Assembly (NCBI RefSeq): GCF_021800405.1
Contig: NZ_CP084550.1
Coordinates: 1,488,001 to 1,552,000, forward strand
DNA length: 64,000 nucleotides
Origin: Arthrobacter sp. FW306-07-I
GTDB lineage: Bacteria; Actinomycetota; Actinomycetes; Actinomycetales; Micrococcaceae
Reading direction: 5' to 3'
Translations under genes and position numbers: made by a program
Shown here: positions 38,266 through 47,337 of the stretch, one piece after another
How the letters are laid out: each line of letters starts with the position of its first letter
Position numbering within the stretch: the first letter of the stretch is position 1
Notes under the pieces: generated by a model
What the model saw: the letters and a program-made list of their open reading frames with translations, nothing else
Told to the model about the DNA's origin: nothing
Databases searched by the model: none

Positions 38266-39582
38266 ATGTCCAACGCTTGGTCCTTCGAAACCCGCCAGAT
38301 CCACGCCGGCCAGGAAGTGGACAGTGCAACGGGAGCCCGTGCCCTGCCCATCTACCAAACCACGTCCTTTGTTTTCCCAACGGCCGAGAGCGCAGCCAAC
38401 CGCTTTGCACTCTCCGAACTGGCGCCCATCTACACCCGCATCGGCAACCCGACGCAGGACGCCGTCGAACAGCGGATTGCCAGCCTTGAAGGCGGCCTGG
38501 CCGCGCTGCTGCTGAGTTCCGGCCAGGCCGCCGAAACGTTCGCGGTCCTGAACATTGCGGAGGCCGGCGACCACATCGTAGCCAGCCCCAGCCTCTACGG
38601 CGGCACCTACAACCTTTTCGCCCACACCCTGAAAAAATTCGGCATCTCCGTCACGTTCGTGGACGACCCCGACAACCTGGACCAGTGGCGCAACGCCGTC
38701 CGGCCCAACACCAAGCTTTTCTTCGGTGAAGTGGTCTCCAACCCGCGCCAGGACGTCCTGGACATCGAGGGCATCTCCGAAGTCGCCCACCAGGCCGGCG
38801 TGCCCCTCATCGTGGACAACACCCTCTCGACGCCGTACCTGATCCGGCCGCTGGAGTGGGGAGCGGACATCGTGATCCACTCGGCCACCAAGTACCTGGG
38901 CGGCCACGGCACAGCCATCGCCGGCGTGATCGTCGATTCCGGCAAGTTCGATTTCAGCAAGGACCCGGAACGGTTCCCCGGCTTCAACACCCCGGATCCC
39001 ACGTACAACGGATTGGTCTACGCCCGCGACCTGGGAGCCGATGGAGCGCTCGGTGCCAATCTCTCCTACATCCTCAAGGCGCGGGTCCAGCTCCTGCGGG
39101 ACCTGGGCTCGGCGGTTTCGCCGTTCAACGCCTTCCTGATTTCCCAGGGCCTGGAGACATTGAGCCTGCGGGTGGAGCGCCATGTTGCAAACGCGGCGGA
39201 GGTTGCGCGGTGGCTTGAAGCAAGGGACGACGTCGAATCGGTCGCCTACGCCGGGCTGCCGTCCAGCCCCTGGTACGAGCGTGGCCGCAAGTATGGGCCC
39301 AAGGGGACGGGCGCCGTCGTCGCCTTCAACCTGGCCGGCGGAGCGGAGGCGGGCAAACGCTTCGTCGACGCTTTGGAATTGCACTCCCATGTGGCCAACA
39401 TCGGCGACGTGCGCTCCCTGGTCATCCACCCGGCGTCGACCACCCACAGCCAGCTCTCGCCGGAGCAGCAGGTGGTGGCCGGGGTGCACCCGGGACTTGT
39501 CAGGCTTTCCGTGGGCCTGGAACACATCGACGACATCCTCGCCGACCTTGAAGCAGGCTTCAGGGCTGCGAAGGACGCCTAG
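38266..39582 (+). CDS. metY: O-acetylhomoserine sulfhydrylase (aminocarboxypropyltransferase)
   Basis: A 438-residue PLP enzyme of the Cys/Met-metabolism family. It combines O-acetylhomoserine with sulfide to form homocysteine. Signatures: RQIHAGQEVD N-terminus, YTRIGNPTQDAVEQRIASLEGG, SSGQAAETFA, the PLP site HSATKYLGGHG (Lys209) and SVGLEHIDDILADL at the end. The ATG at 38266 has AAAGGAG at 38253-38259. The length (~430-440) is typical of MetY rather than MetB/MetZ (~380-400). It is controlled by the upstream SAM riboswitch; metX follows 250 nt later with a separate riboswitch. Confidence 0.96.
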   Translation: MSNAWSFETRQIHAGQEVDSATGARALPIYQTTSFVFPTAESAANRFALSELAPIYTRIGNPTQDAVEQRIASLEGGLAALLLSSGQAAETFAVLNIAEAGDHIVASPSLYGGTYNLFAHTLKKFGISVTFVDDPDNLDQWRNAVRPNTKLFFGEVVSNPRQDVLDIEGISEVAHQAGVPLIVDNTLSTPYLIRPLEWGADIVIHSATKYLGGHGTAIAGVIVDSGKFDFSKDPERFPGFNTPDPTYNGLVYARDLGADGALGANLSYILKARVQLLRDLGSAVSPFNAFLISQGLETLSLRVERHVANAAEVARWLEARDDVESVAYAGLPSSPWYERGRKYGPKGTGAVVAFNLAGGAEAGKRFVDALELHSHVANIGDVRSLVIHPASTTHSQLSPEQQVVAGVHPGLVRLSVGLEHIDDILADLEAGFRAAKDA

Positions 39583-39691
39583 AAGCCTAAAGTACGACGC
39601 CGGGGCGCCACTTAGGCGGCAGGGCAGGGCAGGCAGCAAGTCGGGAAGTCACAACCAGTCACACTCTTGGCTTGGACCGGGTGGTGTTTCG

Positions 39692-39697
39692 TACACT
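39692..39697 (+). promoter_or_regulatory. Putative -10 box of metX
   Basis: TACACT lies 7 nt before the first riboswitch stem at 39705, so metX has its own promoter. Confidence 0.5.
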
Positions 39698-39702
39698 CGA
39701 TC

Positions 39703-39812
39703 CAGGTCATGAGTGCCAGCGACAGCCCCGGCTTGCTGGCCGGCAACCCTCCTTCCGCGGTGGGGTGCCCCGGGTGAGGACCTGGCCTGCCGGTCAATTG
39801 ACGGCGGGCAAG
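39703..39812 (+). ncRNA. SAM-IV riboswitch upstream of metX
   Basis: A near copy of the metY element: GGTCATGAGTGCCAGCGACA, CCGGCTTGCTGGCCGGCAAC and GGTGGGGTGCCCCGGGTGAG, with GGTC (39705-39708) pairing with GACC (39779-39782). A downstream hairpin lies around 39786-39810 (GCCTGCCGGTC / GACGGCGGGC). It lies 21 nt upstream of the metX ATG, close enough for effects on ribosome access. Confidence 0.88.
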
Positions 39813-39832
39813 CGCGTAGAAGAGGTCTTGCC

Positions 39833-40948
39833 ATGACGGTTTCCGTCGCCCCAACCACCATCCCCGAACACGGAATCGTCCGCTACGCCTCCATTGGGGA
39901 ACTGGAGCTCGAGGCCGGGGGATACCTGCCCGACGTTACGCTGGCCTACGAAACCTGGGGCACCCTCAACGCAGACGCCAGCAACGCCATCCTGATCGAG
40001 CACGCGCTCACGGGCAGCACTCACGTAACCCGCGGAGACACCGACGAGGAAGGCTGGTGGGAGCAGCTGGCCGGGCCCGGTGCCCCCGTGGACACGGACC
40101 GTTTCTTCGTGGTGTCCATCAACATTGTGGGCGGCTGCTACGGCTCCACCGGCCCCTCATCGCCCGCCCCCGACGGATCGCCCTGGGGTTCCCGCTTCCC
40201 CCTGGTCACGCTGCGGGACAGCACCGTGGCGGAGGCCCGGCTGGCGGACCAGTTGGGGATCAAGAGCTGGTTCGCGGTTCTTGGCGGCTCCATGGGCGGC
40301 GCCCGGGCGCTGGAATGGGCAGTGACCTACCCGGAAAGGGTGCAGCGCTGTGCCGTCATCGCCGTGGGGGCTGCGAGCACGGCAGAACAAATCGCCTTTG
40401 CCCAGGCCCAGACCCTGGCCATTCGGCAGGATCCAAACTTCAACGGCGGCGACTACTACGGCGGTCCCTGTCCTGAAGAGGGCCTGGCCCTTGCCCGGCG
40501 CATCGCCCACATCACCTACCGGTCCGCCGCCGAACTGGAAGGCCGCTTCGGCCGGGCGGCCCAGGCATCCGAGTCGCCCCTTCAGGGGGAAGTACTGGCA
40601 GCCCGTGGCCGCTACCAGGTGGAAAGCTACCTGGACCACCAGGGCAACAAGCTCGTGAAGCGCTTTGACGCCAACAGCTACATCGCCCTGACCGAAGCGT
40701 TGATGAGCCACGACGTCTGCCGCGGACGGGGAACCCTGGCCGAAACCCTGGCCGGTGCTACTGCACGCTTCTTCGTGGCCGCCGTCGACTCCGACCGACT
40801 CTACTTCCCGTCCCAGTCCCGGGAACTGGCGCAGGCGCTGCCCGGCGAGGTGGACGTCCACGTCATCCAGGCACCCATCGGCCACGACGGGTTCCTCACC
40901 GAGATAGGCCAACTGGGGGCGCAGCTGCGGGGCAGCTTCCTGGTCTAG
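39833..40948 (+). CDS. metX: Homoserine O-acetyltransferase
   Basis: A 371-residue alpha/beta-hydrolase-fold enzyme that acetylates homoserine with acetyl-CoA, the first committed step to methionine. Signatures: LAYETWGTLN, LIEHALTGSTHV, INIVGGCYGSTGPSS, the nucleophile elbow GGSMGGARALEW (Ser153), and catalytic Asp and His in the C-terminal AAVDSDRLYFP and IGHDGFL. The ATG at 39833 follows AGAGG. The product is the substrate of MetY encoded upstream, so both steps respond to SAM. Confidence 0.97.
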   Translation: MTVSVAPTTIPEHGIVRYASIGELELEAGGYLPDVTLAYETWGTLNADASNAILIEHALTGSTHVTRGDTDEEGWWEQLAGPGAPVDTDRFFVVSINIVGGCYGSTGPSSPAPDGSPWGSRFPLVTLRDSTVAEARLADQLGIKSWFAVLGGSMGGARALEWAVTYPERVQRCAVIAVGAASTAEQIAFAQAQTLAIRQDPNFNGGDYYGGPCPEEGLALARRIAHITYRSAAELEGRFGRAAQASESPLQGEVLAARGRYQVESYLDHQGNKLVKRFDANSYIALTEALMSHDVCRGRGTLAETLAGATARFFVAAVDSDRLYFPSQSRELAQALPGEVDVHVIQAPIGHDGFLTEIGQLGAQLRGSFLV

Positions 40949-41188
40949 GCACTCCTGGACCAGGCAGTTTTGGTCCACACGTTCCTGGTCAAAGCCTCCG
41001 AGGTTCAGCCAGCTCCAAGGAAACCTCCAGCAGTGTGCATTCCTGCAGATGCCTTCTGCACTAATGGTCGTTGAGGTTGCACCGGCAAGCAGACCATACT
41101 CATCGAAGCCGGTTTTCGTGGTGTACATCACATCCGGCTGCCATCGACTGTCCCCGTGGTGTCGACGACGACGCCGAAGGAGTTCGCA

Positions 41189-42571
41189 TTGAGTACGGAA
41201 CGCTCCGCCGCAAGGCGCACCGAGGAAACCGACGTCAAGGCATCAGGCCTGAAGAAAGTGGTGACGGCCTCCATGGCCGGCACCGTCGTGGAGTGGTACG
41301 AGTTCTTCCTCTACGCATCCGCAGCCACCCTGGTGTTCGGGAAAGCCTTCTTCCCCAACGCCGGGACAGAACTGGATGGCATCATCGCCGCCTTCCTCAC
41401 CTACGCCGTCGGTTTCGTGGCCCGTCCCATCGGCGGCATCGTGTTCGGCCACTTCGGCGATAAGTTCGGCCGCAAGCAACTGCTGCAGCTCAGCATCATC
41501 CTGGTGGGCGTCTCCACCTTCCTCATGGGCTGCCTGCCCACGTTCGGGCAGATCGGCTACTGGGCTCCCGCGCTGCTGGTCATCCTCCGGTTTGCCCAAG
41601 GATTCGCCGTCGGCGGGGAATGGGGCGGCGCCGTCCTCCTCGTGGCGGAACACAGCCCCAGTAAGTCCCGCGGGTTCTGGGCCAGCTGGCCGCAGTCCGC
41701 GGTGCCCCTGGGCAACCTCCTCGCCACGGCCGTGCTGTTCATCCTGTCCTCCACCCTGACCCAGGAAGCCTTCCTCGGGTGGGGCTGGCGTGTTGCCTTC
41801 TGGCTGTCCGCGGTGATCGTGCTGATCGGCTACTACATCCGGACCAAGGTCAACGACGCCCCCATCTTCCTTGAAGCGCGTAAGGAAGTGGACGCCGGCC
41901 ACAAGGGCTACGGCGTGGCCGAGGTCTTCCGCCGCTACCCGCGCGGCGTCTTCACCGCCATGGGCCTGCGCTTTGCGGAGAACATCCTGTACTACCTGGT
42001 GGTGACGTTCTCCATCACCTACCTGAAGACCGTGGTCCAGGCCGACACCACGCGCATCCTCCTGCTGCTGCTCCTGGCCCACGCCCTGCACTTTGCCGTG
42101 GTGCCCATGGTCGGCAAGCTCTCGGACCGGTTCGGCCGCAAGCCCGTCTACATGGCCGGCGCCATTATGGGCGCCACCTGGGGCTTCTTCGCGTTCCCCA
42201 TGATGGACACGAAGAACGACTTCATTATCCTGGCGGCCATCATGATCGGCCTGGTGTTCCACGCCTTCATGTACGCTGGGCAGCCTGCCATCATGGCGGA
42301 GATGTTCCCCACCCGGATGCGTTACTCGGGCGTCTCCCTGGGCTACCAGGTGACGTCGATCGTGGCCGGCTCCCTGGCCCCGATCATCGCCGCCTCGCTT
42401 TTGGGCACCTACAAGTCCTCGGTCCCCGTGGCCGTCTACCTGCTCATCGCCTGCGCCATTACCGCCGTCGCGGTCTTCTTCCTGAAGGAAACCCGCGGCG
42501 TCTCGCTGCATGACGTGGACGCAGCCGACGCCAAGGGCACGGCCGACCTGCTGGCCGCCAGCAAGAAGTAG
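41189..42571 (+). CDS. MFS transporter, metabolite:H+ symporter (MHS) family
   Basis: A 460-residue membrane protein with ~12 helices. The start is TTG 41189 behind GAAGGAG at 41176-41182. MHS/ProP-like features: ASMAGTVVEWYEFFLYA at the first helix, PIGGIVFGHFGDKFGRKQ (the MFS loop 2-3 motif), RFAQGFAVGGEWGGA and GKLSDRFGRKP in the middle. It imports organic acids, betaines or similar compounds with protons; the substrate is unknown. It is followed after 5 nt by a zinc alcohol dehydrogenase, suggesting uptake and oxidation of the same compound. The 240-nt upstream gap holds no recognised element apart from a 7-bp inverted repeat near 40956. Confidence 0.93.
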   Translation: MSTERSAARRTEETDVKASGLKKVVTASMAGTVVEWYEFFLYASAATLVFGKAFFPNAGTELDGIIAAFLTYAVGFVARPIGGIVFGHFGDKFGRKQLLQLSIILVGVSTFLMGCLPTFGQIGYWAPALLVILRFAQGFAVGGEWGGAVLLVAEHSPSKSRGFWASWPQSAVPLGNLLATAVLFILSSTLTQEAFLGWGWRVAFWLSAVIVLIGYYIRTKVNDAPIFLEARKEVDAGHKGYGVAEVFRRYPRGVFTAMGLRFAENILYYLVVTFSITYLKTVVQADTTRILLLLLLAHALHFAVVPMVGKLSDRFGRKPVYMAGAIMGATWGFFAFPMMDTKNDFIILAAIMIGLVFHAFMYAGQPAIMAEMFPTRMRYSGVSLGYQVTSIVAGSLAPIIAASLLGTYKSSVPVAVYLLIACAITAVAVFFLKETRGVSLHDVDAADAKGTADLLAASKK

Positions 42572-42576
42572 GGCCC

Positions 42577-43713
42577 ATGAAAGCCGCCGTCCTGTACGCC
42601 ACCGTCCCCGCCACTGGAAACGCCTCTGGTAAAAGCAGCTTCGCCGACGCCCGGCCACTGGTCGTGGAGGAACTCGAGCAGCCGGAGCCCCGCACCGGTG
42701 AGCTTGGTGTTGCCATCACCTATTCGAGCCTCTGCCATTCGGACCTCTCGGTGGTGGACGGCTCACGGGTCCGGCCACTCCCCATGGCCCTAGGCCACGA
42801 GGCGGTGGGGCGCGTGGTGTCCGTGGGCCAGGGCGTAGGAGACATCTCCGTGGGCGACCACGTGGTGCTGGTGTTCGTGCCCAGCTGTGGCCACTGCCGG
42901 GCCTGCCTGGCCGGCCGGCCCGCGCTTTGCCACCGGGCAGCGGAGGTCAACGGCTCAGGAGACCTGCTGCACGGGCCTGCCCTGTTGCGGACGCCGGAAG
43001 GGAAGCGCATCAACCATCACCTGGGCGTCTCGGCGTTCGCGGACTACGCAGTGGTTGCGCGGGAATCGGTGGTGGTGATTGACGACGACGTCCCGGACAC
43101 GGTCGCCGCGATGTTTGGTTGCGCCGTGCTCACCGGAATGGGCGCGGTGTTCAACACCGCCGAGGTCAGTCCCGGCCAGTCCGTGGCAGTTTTCGGCCTG
43201 GGGGCGGTGGGGCTCTCCGCGGTAATGGCGGCACGCCTGGCCGGAGCTGCCAGCGTGATTGCCATTGATCCGAACCAGGGCAAACACCAGCTGGCCCGTG
43301 ACGCCGGTGCCACCGCGGTGGGTACGCCGGACGACGCGGGGCGCCTCATTCAGGAAGCGTCCGGCGACGGAGTGGATGTTGCCGTCGAGGCGGTGGGCTC
43401 GGCAGGCGTGATCGCGTCCTGCCTGGAACGGGTGACCCGGGGCGGGGCAGTGGTCTCGGTGGGCCTGCCGCACCCGTCCGCCGAGTTGACCGTTCCGGCC
43501 CTCCAGTTCGCCGGCGCCGGCAAGCGCCTGCTGGGCTCCTATATGGGTGATGCCGTTCCCGCCCGCGACATCCCGAGGTACCTGGCTTACTGGCGGGAGG
43601 GCAAGCTGCCGGTTGAGCTGCTGCACACCGACACGCGGCCACTGAACGAGATCAACGAGGGGCTGGATGCGCTTGCCGCCGGGAAGGTGGTGCGGCGGCT
43701 CTTCCAGGCCTGA
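42577..43713 (+). CDS. Zinc-dependent alcohol dehydrogenase (MDR family)
   Basis: A 378-residue MDR protein. Catalytic zinc ligands are Cys in SLCHSDLSVV and GHEAVG; structural zinc cysteines are CGHCRACLAGRPALC; the NAD-binding Rossmann motif is FGLGAVGLSAV, near residues 205-215. It oxidises an alcohol (possibly an aryl or short-chain alcohol, or S-hydroxymethyl adduct) with NAD. It starts 5 nt after the MHS transporter, so the two are co-transcribed. The length is similar to class III/aryl-alcohol enzymes (~370). The substrate cannot be assigned. Confidence 0.93.
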   Translation: MKAAVLYATVPATGNASGKSSFADARPLVVEELEQPEPRTGELGVAITYSSLCHSDLSVVDGSRVRPLPMALGHEAVGRVVSVGQGVGDISVGDHVVLVFVPSCGHCRACLAGRPALCHRAAEVNGSGDLLHGPALLRTPEGKRINHHLGVSAFADYAVVARESVVVIDDDVPDTVAAMFGCAVLTGMGAVFNTAEVSPGQSVAVFGLGAVGLSAVMAARLAGAASVIAIDPNQGKHQLARDAGATAVGTPDDAGRLIQEASGDGVDVAVEAVGSAGVIASCLERVTRGGAVVSVGLPHPSAELTVPALQFAGAGKRLLGSYMGDAVPARDIPRYLAYWREGKLPVELLHTDTRPLNEINEGLDALAAGKVVRRLFQA

Positions 43714-43744
43714 CCCGTCGTCTGCTCCTACGGCTGGGCCAGCC

Positions 43745-44653
43745 TCAGCCTGCCAGCAGTCCGGCCCGCTCCTTCAGCTCCTCCTTCAGGGCCGCGATCA
43801 CCGCCTGCACCCGGGCCGACCGAAGCGACTCCGGGCGGGCCACGGCCCAGATAGGGAGCTGGCGTTCGAAATCCGCAGGCAGGACTGGAACAAAATCTTC
43901 CCGGTCCGCCACCATGAAGTTGGGCAGCAGCCCGATGCCGGCGCCCTGCCGAACGGCCTCCACCTGTGCGAATATGCTGGTGGCCTGAAAGCTTGTCCGG
44001 GGCATCGGCAGCTGCGATGACCAGCGGGGGCCCAGTTCCGCCACCTGGAGCGCAGACTCGACGTACGAGACAAACGCGTGCTGCCGCACGTCGTCGAGCG
44101 TTTCCGGGAGGCCGTGCCGGCCTGCATAGTCGGCGCTGGCGTAGAGGCGCAGGTAGTAGTTGCTCAGGAAAATGGTCTGTGCGGTGCTGACGTCGGCCCG
44201 GCCCACCACGATCTCCAGGTCCACCCCTGACCGGTTCTGGCTGACTTTCCGGGTGGCGCTCAGCATTTCGATGTTCAGTTGCGGGTTCTGCTGCTGGAGC
44301 CGCACCAGCGATGGAGTGACGAACACCGCTCCCACTGCGTCGGTGGTGGCCACGCGGACCAGGCCCGCAAGGGCGCTATTGTCCTGGCTGATCAGGCCCG
44401 ACAGGGAGCCGAGTGTACTCTCGATCGCCTCCGCCGCGTCCACCGCGGCCGCACCGAGCTGCGTCAGTTCCCAGCCGTGCGGGCTGCGCTCCAGCGTGCG
44501 GCCGCCCAGCTGCTTGTCCAGCGCGAGGATCCGGCGCGAAATCGTGGTGTGGGTGGTCCCCAGGCTCTCGGCCACGGCATTGAAACGGCCCAGGCGTGCA
44601 ACCGTCAAAAGGATAAGCAGGTCGTCGGGGCTCGGCAGCCGTCTGGCGTCCAC
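43745..44653 (-). CDS. LysR-family transcriptional regulator
   Basis: A 302-residue regulator. GTG 44653 is preferred because GGAAGG lies 6 nt upstream; ATG 44677 is an in-frame alternative. The N-terminal helix-turn-helix reads LLILLTVARLGRFNAVAESLGTT-type (residues ~10-60), with THTTISRRILALDKQLG; the effector domain follows. It is divergent from mmsB-mmsA and probably controls valine or 3-hydroxyisobutyrate catabolism. Two dyads lie in the shared region (44667-44680 and 44711-44733). Confidence 0.92.
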   Translation of the reverse strand: MDARRLPSPDDLLILLTVARLGRFNAVAESLGTTHTTISRRILALDKQLGGRTLERSPHGWELTQLGAAAVDAAEAIESTLGSLSGLISQDNSALAGLVRVATTDAVGAVFVTPSLVRLQQQNPQLNIEMLSATRKVSQNRSGVDLEIVVGRADVSTAQTIFLSNYYLRLYASADYAGRHGLPETLDDVRQHAFVSYVESALQVAELGPRWSSQLPMPRTSFQATSIFAQVEAVRQGAGIGLLPNFMVADREDFVPVLPADFERQLPIWAVARPESLRSARVQAVIAALKEELKERAGLLAG

Positions 44654-44666
44654 GTTGGACCTTCCG

Positions 44667-44680
44667 TTGATGTGCATCAA
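44667..44680. promoter_or_regulatory. TTGATG-TG-CATCAA inverted repeat
   Basis: A perfect 6-bp inverted repeat with a 2-nt spacer, 13 nt upstream of the LysR GTG. It could be an autoregulatory site. Confidence 0.35.
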
Positions 44681-44710
44681 TGCACAGAGTGTCTGTGATT
44701 TTTCCCCTTG

Positions 44711-44733
44711 ATTGCACCCTAACACGGTGTGAT
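44711..44733. promoter_or_regulatory. Imperfect dyad, LysR-box candidate for mmsBA
   Basis: ATTGCACC and GGTGTGAT face each other across 7 nt (6 of 8 pairs). It is centred in the divergent region; a TTGACA follows at 44736-44741. Confidence 0.35.
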
Positions 44734-44788
44734 GGTTGACACAGGCATGCCGGCAGAAGCGCCGGAATGAAAGCAAAGGAGCTTACGC

Positions 44789-45706
44789 ATGGCAGTTATC
44801 GGTTGGATTGGCCTGGGCAACATGGGCGGCCACATGTCGGTGAACCTGGTGAAGGCGGGGCATGACGTCCGCGGCTTTGACCTCAACCCCGCAGCCCTGG
44901 ATGCGGCTGCAGCGGGCGGCGTCAAGCGGGCCGGCAGCATCGCCGAAGCCGTGGATGGCGCGGACGCCGTGTTCACCATGCTCCCCAAGGGCGAGCACGC
45001 CCGCGCGGTGTATCTCGGCGCGGACGGGGTGCTGGCGCACGCGGATACGCGCACGCTGCTCATCGACTCCTCCACCATCGACATCGCCTCTGCCCAGGAA
45101 CTGCACGACGCCGCTGCTGCCGCCGGTTTCCGGTTCGTGGACGCGCCGGTGTCCGGCGGAATGAGCGGGGCCGAGGCTGGAACTCTGACGTTCATGGTGG
45201 GCGGGGAAGAAGGCGCCGTCAAGGACGCTGCCGGCTACATCGGCCCCATGTCCGGCAACATCATCCCCACGGGCGGCCCCACCACGGGGCAGGCAGCCAA
45301 GATCTGCAACAACCTGATGCTTTTCATCAACCTTGCCTCCACCGCTGAGGGCGCGGTGCTCGCAGACCGGCTGGGCCTGGACAAGCAGGTCTTTTGGGAC
45401 ATCGCCTCGGTTTCCTCGGGAGACTCATGGGCGCTCCGGACCTGGTACCCCGTGCCCGGTGTGGTTCCCACAGCGGCCTCCAACAACGACTTCGCACCTA
45501 CCTTCACCACCGAGCTCGCGAACAAGGACATCGGCCTGGCGATCAGCGCCGCCGAAGACACCGGCACACCCCTGGAGATCGGCAAGCACGTCCAGCAGTT
45601 GTTCCAGCGGCTCGTCGACGCCGGGGACGCGGGCAAGGACTGCTCCATGATCATCAAGCTCGTGGACGGCTCGCTCGAGGCCGCTGACCGGGCGCCGTCC
45701 AACTAA
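44789..45706 (+). CDS. mmsB: 3-hydroxyisobutyrate dehydrogenase
   Basis: A 305-residue NAD-dependent beta-hydroxyacid dehydrogenase of valine degradation, converting 3-hydroxyisobutyrate to methylmalonate semialdehyde. N-terminal signature IGWIGLGNMGGHMSVNLVKAG (dinucleotide fold), substrate loop VDAPVSGGMSGAEAGTL, catalytic Lys in GQAAKICNNL (around residue 171) and C-terminal NKDIGLAIS. AAAGGAG precedes the ATG. Its product is the substrate of the next gene. Confidence 0.94.
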   Translation: MAVIGWIGLGNMGGHMSVNLVKAGHDVRGFDLNPAALDAAAAGGVKRAGSIAEAVDGADAVFTMLPKGEHARAVYLGADGVLAHADTRTLLIDSSTIDIASAQELHDAAAAAGFRFVDAPVSGGMSGAEAGTLTFMVGGEEGAVKDAAGYIGPMSGNIIPTGGPTTGQAAKICNNLMLFINLASTAEGAVLADRLGLDKQVFWDIASVSSGDSWALRTWYPVPGVVPTAASNNDFAPTFTTELANKDIGLAISAAEDTGTPLEIGKHVQQLFQRLVDAGDAGKDCSMIIKLVDGSLEAADRAPSN

Positions 45707-45757
45707 CCACGCCGTCCAACCAACCACCCGGCAAGCACCGCAGGAAAAGAGACTCTT

Positions 45758-47242
45758 TTGGAAACCATCCCGCACTACATCAACGGCGCCCGCGTCACCG
45801 ATGCCGACCGCTTCGGTCCGGTCTTCAACCCCGCCACCGGCCAACAGGAAAAGCAGGTGGCACTTGCCTCCACGGCCCGGACAGAGGAAGCCATCGCGGC
45901 AGCCCGCGCCGCGCTGCCTGCATGGCGGGCAACCAGCCTTGCCAAGCGCACCACCATCTTCTTCAAGGTCCGCGAAATCCTGAACCAGCGCAAATCCGAA
46001 CTCGCCGCGATTCTGACCAGCGAGCACGGCAAGGTCCTCTCCGACGCGGAAGGGGAAATCGCCCGCGGCTTGGAGAACATCGATTTCGCCACCGGCCTGT
46101 CGCACATGCTGAAAGGCGAGCGGTCGGAGCAGGTCTCCAGCGGCATCGACGTCCATTCCATCCGCCAGCCGGTGGGGGTCGTGGCCTGCATCACCCCGTT
46201 CAACTTTCCGGCCATGGTGCCGCTGTGGATGATCGGCAGCGCCCTGGCCTGCGGCAACACCGTCCTGCTGAAGCCGAGCGAAAAGGACCCGTCGGCTGCA
46301 GTCTTCATCGCCGAAGCGTTCGCCGAAGCAGGGTTGCCGGCCGGCGTCCTGAACGTGGTCCAGGGGGACAAGGAAGCCGTGGACGTCCTGCTGGAGCACC
46401 CTGACGTTAAGGCCGTGAGTTTCGTCGGGTCCACCCCGGTGGCCCAGTCCATCTACAAGCGGGCAGCTGAGCACGGCAAGCGGGTGCAGGCCCTGGGCGG
46501 TGCAAAGAACCACATGGTGGTGCTTCCCGACGCCGACCTGGACATGGCTGCCGATGCAGCGGTTTCCGCCGCGTACGGTTCCGCCGGCGAGCGCTGCATG
46601 GCTGTCAGCGTCCTGGTGGCCGTGGGGAACATCGCTGACGACCTGGTGAAGGCGATCTCAAGCCGCATGGCGGACCTCAAGATTGGTGACGGCACCGATC
46701 CGGCCTCGCAGATGGGTCCCTTGATCACCGCGGAGCACCGGGAGCGCGTGGCCTCGTACGTTGCGGGAGCGGAAGGTGAAGGCGCAACCGTGGTGGTGGA
46801 TGGGCGCTCGCAGCAGTTCGACTCCGGCGGGTTCTTCATCGGCGTCAGCCTGGTGGACCACGTCAAGCCCGGCATGAAGGTGTACGACGACGAAATCTTC
46901 GGCCCCGTCCTGTCCGTGGTCCGCGTGGATACCTACAACGACGCAGTCCGGCTGGTCAACGAGAACCAGTTCGGCAACGGCACTGCCATCTTCACCCGCG
47001 ACGGCGGCGCAGCGAGGCAGTTCGAGTTCGACGCCGAAGCGGGCATGGTGGGCGTTAACGTGCCCATCCCGGTTCCGGTGGGCACCTTCTCGTTCGGCGG
47101 CTGGAAGAACTCCCTGTTCGGCGACACCCACATGTACGGGCCGGACAGCATCCGCTTCTACACCCGGGGCAAAGTGGTGACCACGCGTTGGCCCGACCCA
47201 TCAACCTCGGTGATCGACCTGGGCTTCCCCCAGGTGGACTAG
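45758..47242 (+). CDS. mmsA: Methylmalonate-semialdehyde dehydrogenase (CoA-acylating)
   Basis: A 494-residue aldehyde dehydrogenase giving propionyl-CoA, CO2 and NADH from methylmalonate semialdehyde. Signatures: GVVACITPFNFPAMVPLWM, FVGSTPVAQSIYKRA, the N-terminal part of the active site GGAKNHMVVLPDAD and the nucleophile Cys280 in GSAGERCMAVSVLV. The C-terminus has MVGVNVPIPVPVGTFSFGGWK, typical of MmsA/IolA. The start is TTG 45758 with AGGAAAAGAG upstream, an unusual codon for a metabolic gene. It follows mmsB by 51 nt. Confidence 0.95.
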   Translation: METIPHYINGARVTDADRFGPVFNPATGQQEKQVALASTARTEEAIAAARAALPAWRATSLAKRTTIFFKVREILNQRKSELAAILTSEHGKVLSDAEGEIARGLENIDFATGLSHMLKGERSEQVSSGIDVHSIRQPVGVVACITPFNFPAMVPLWMIGSALACGNTVLLKPSEKDPSAAVFIAEAFAEAGLPAGVLNVVQGDKEAVDVLLEHPDVKAVSFVGSTPVAQSIYKRAAEHGKRVQALGGAKNHMVVLPDADLDMAADAAVSAAYGSAGERCMAVSVLVAVGNIADDLVKAISSRMADLKIGDGTDPASQMGPLITAEHRERVASYVAGAEGEGATVVVDGRSQQFDSGGFFIGVSLVDHVKPGMKVYDDEIFGPVLSVVRVDTYNDAVRLVNENQFGNGTAIFTRDGGAARQFEFDAEAGMVGVNVPIPVPVGTFSFGGWKNSLFGDTHMYGPDSIRFYTRGKVVTTRWPDPSTSVIDLGFPQVD

Positions 47243-47289
47243 TTCGGTGGATTGAACCGGCGGGTTACGCCAAATGAGATTGATAAAGA

Positions 47290-47324
47290 GCAGGTCGGGG
47301 ACCGGAAACCGGTCCCCGACCTGC
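47290..47324. terminator. Bidirectional terminator between mmsA and the SHOCT-like gene
   Basis: A perfect 16-bp stem (47290-47305 and 47309-47324) with a 3-nt AAA loop, between convergent genes. On the minus strand it is followed by a T-rich stretch (TCTTTATC). Confidence 0.8.
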
Positions 47325-47337
47325 CTGCTTACCAGAG

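Noticed and set aside
40956-40977. Inverted repeat TGGACCA / TGGTCCA after metX as a terminator
   Set aside because: Only a 7-bp stem with an 8-nt loop and no T-tract; it could be chance, so it is not listed as a feature.
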